A DNA stretch of 7,440 bases, from the NCBI GenBank assembly GCA_027311205.1, contig DAICZI010000073.1, positions 1 to 7,440 on the forward strand, in the 5' to 3' direction. This stretch comes from Beijerinckiaceae bacterium (GTDB taxonomy: Bacteria; Pseudomonadota; Alphaproteobacteria; Rhizobiales; Beijerinckiaceae). The translations under genes were made by a program, and so were the position numbers. This document shows positions 6,423 through 7,440 of the stretch, piece after piece; positions within the stretch are counted from its first letter, which is position 1, and every line of letters starts with the position of its first letter. The notes under the pieces were generated by a model, which saw only the letters and a program-made list of their open reading frames with translations, was not told the DNA's origin and ran no database searches.

Positions 6423-7022
6423 ATGAAAGCTGTGTTTCTTCGACTGCGCCTGGCGCTGGTGCTGGTGTTGACCGGCCTGGTGTTGGCGGGCTGCGGCTAC
6501 AACACCATTCCCACCGCGCAGGAAAATGCCAAAGCCCAATGGGCTCAGGTGCAAAACCAGTATCAGCGCCGTGCTGACCTGATTCCCAATCTGGTTGCTA
6601 CCGTGCAGGGCTATGCCAAGCAGGAAAAGGACGTGCTGACCGCCGTTGTCGAGGCGCGCGCCAAGGCGACATCGGTGCATATTGACGCCTCGCAATTGAC
6701 GGATCCGGCCAAGCTCAAAGCCTTCAGCGATGCCCAGAACCAGCTTTCCGGCGCGCTCGGGCACTTGATGGCGATCAGCGAGAATTATCCTGATCTGAAA
6801 TCCAACCAGAATTTTCTGGCCTTGCAATCGCAGCTCGAGGGTACGGAGAACCGCATCTCGGTGGCGCGGCGCGATTATATCAGTGCGGTACGCGACTATA
6901 ACCTGTCGCTGCGCACCTTTCCCGGCGTGATCTGGGCCTCGACATTTTTCCGCTCCTATCAGCCGATGGCTGAATTTGCGGCAGACACCACCGCGCAGAC
7001 GCCGCCAAAAGTGAAATTCTAA
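6423..7022 (+). CDS. lemA: LemA family protein with lipoprotein signal
   Basis: LemA proteins are envelope-anchored helical proteins of unclear biochemical role, often encoded beside TPM-domain proteins. The 199-residue product starts with a basic, hydrophobic signal (about 6-23) ending in the lipobox LVLAGC, lipidated Cys24. The family core follows: NQYQRRADLIPNLVATVQGY (45-64), then AKQEKDVLTAVVEARAKA, ENYPDLKSNQNFLALQSQLE (120-139) and GTENRISVARRDYISAVRDYN (140-160). A conserved FPG (166-168) and a short disordered tail end the protein. The ATG at 6423 has AGGA seven bases upstream. It lies 51 bases after trcR and 15 bases before the TPM gene, so lemA and the TPM gene almost certainly form an operon, possibly with trcR. 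The function of the lipid anchor is inferred from the signal. Confidence 0.93.
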   Translation: MKAVFLRLRLALVLVLTGLVLAGCGYNTIPTAQENAKAQWAQVQNQYQRRADLIPNLVATVQGYAKQEKDVLTAVVEARAKATSVHIDASQLTDPAKLKAFSDAQNQLSGALGHLMAISENYPDLKSNQNFLALQSQLEGTENRISVARRDYISAVRDYNLSLRTFPGVIWASTFFRSYQPMAEFAADTTAQTPPKVKF

Positions 7023-7037
7023 ATCGGGAGCGCAGAT

Positions 7038-7440
7038 TTGTTGAGGCCACTGCCCTTGCGCCTGTTCGCCGCAGCTTTGCTTTCGCTGGTGCTGATGGCG
7101 GGGGCCATGGCGGGCTTGACCTTTCCGCCGCTGTCGGGACGCGTGGTCGATGCCGCCCATGTCCTCAATGCGCCGACGCTCGCCAAAATTGATGCGCAGT
7201 TGCAGGCGCTTGAGACCAAATCGAGCATCCAGTTGGAGGTCGCTACCGTGCCGTCCCTGCAGGGGCAGGACATTGCGACCTTCGCCAATGAACTGTTTCG
7301 CTTTTGGAAGCTTGGGCAGAAAACCACCAACAATGGCGTGCTGCTGCTGCTGGCGCCCAGCGAGCATCAGGTGCGTATCGAGGTCGGTTACGGCCTTGAA
7401 GGAACGCTGACCGATGTGCTCAGCAATGTCATCATCACCC
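7038..7440 (+). CDS. TPM-domain (YgcG-like) secreted protein, 3' end beyond window
   Basis: This is the N-terminal 134 residues of a TPM-domain protein, the usual partner of LemA. A signal peptide (MLRPLPLRLFAAALLSLVL, then a likely cleavage after AMA at about 25) leads into the TPM domain. Visible parts are LSGRVVDAAHVLN (32-44), the helical IDAQLQALETKSSIQLEVAT (51-70), TVPSLQGQDIATFANELF (70-87), KLGQKTTNNGVLLLLAP (91-107) and the hallmark RIEVGYGLEG (113-122). The start is TTG at 7038, with GGGAG seven bases upstream. The first in-frame ATG (7095) would destroy the signal peptide, so it is rejected. The 15-base gap from the lemA stop indicates co-transcription. Family members usually continue to a C-terminal membrane segment and a Gly/Ser-rich tail, which are outside the window. 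Confidence 0.88.
   Translation, partial: MLRPLPLRLFAAALLSLVLMAGAMAGLTFPPLSGRVVDAAHVLNAPTLAKIDAQLQALETKSSIQLEVATVPSLQGQDIATFANELFRFWKLGQKTTNNGVLLLLAPSEHQVRIEVGYGLEGTLTDVLSNVIIT

Noticed and set aside
5607..7367. 586-residue minus-strand open frame antisense to trcR, lemA and the TPM gene
   Set aside because: It is a shadow of GC-rich coding on the plus strand. The plus-strand products match known families throughout, while this frame is rich in Arg, Gln and Gly and has no recognisable domain.

Overview
This window looks like a piece of an alphaproteobacterial chromosome, probably from the Hyphomicrobiales or a nearby order. The evidence is high GC, Pal with the CNDISCWSQNRR C-terminus that I associate with rhizobial Pal, a TrcR/DUF1013 protein (a family I know only from Alphaproteobacteria), an NDUFAF5-like methyltransferase, a GTTC-N7-GTTC LexA-type box and a TTAAC-N6-TTAAC CtrA-type box. 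Most genes are ordinary housekeeping genes. I found no transposon, CRISPR array, tRNA or rRNA, phage module or defence island.

Layout. (1) Positions 1-346, minus strand: an open reading frame that begins as methionyl-tRNA formyltransferase (fmt) and, after about 78 residues, continues in frame as the C-terminal part of a phosphate acetyltransferase (pta). GC is about 69% in the fmt part and about 51% in the pta part. This is probably a chimeric contig end. (2) Positions 352-888, minus: peptide deformylase (def), directly upstream of fmt. (3) Positions 889-1004: a divergent promoter region between def and rmuC, with a perfect alphaproteobacterial-type SOS box inside the predicted rmuC promoter. 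(4) Positions 1005-2174, plus: rmuC. (5) Positions 2248-3249, minus: a zinc-free quinone oxidoreductase of the PIG3 type, convergent with rmuC. (6) Positions 3394-5291, minus: a probable operon of pal, a BioC/NDUFAF5-like methyltransferase and a hotdog-fold acyl-CoA thioesterase. The last two overlap as TTGA. (7) Positions 5292-5657: a 366-base divergent regulatory region with the CtrA-type box, a repeat and palindrome cluster near pal, a promoter with an internal inverted repeat, and a possible 25-residue leader ORF before trcR. (8) Positions 5658-7440, plus: trcR, then lemA and the start of a TPM-domain protein cut by the window edge.

How the genes fit together. Def and Fmt add and remove the N-formyl group in translation initiation. 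RmuC acts in DNA repair, and the SOS box suggests damage control of its promoter. Pal is an outer-membrane lipoprotein of the Tol-Pal system, here without tolB or cpoB alongside. LemA and the TPM protein form a commonly paired envelope module. The shared pal/trcR upstream region may tie envelope constriction and a cell-cycle regulator to CtrA. Four of the eight normal genes appear to start with GTG or TTG, each supported by a well-placed Shine-Dalgarno sequence.

The most interesting items are the SOS box, the CtrA-type box with its neighbouring repeats, and the fmt/pta junction. I do not see a convincing new multi-gene system.
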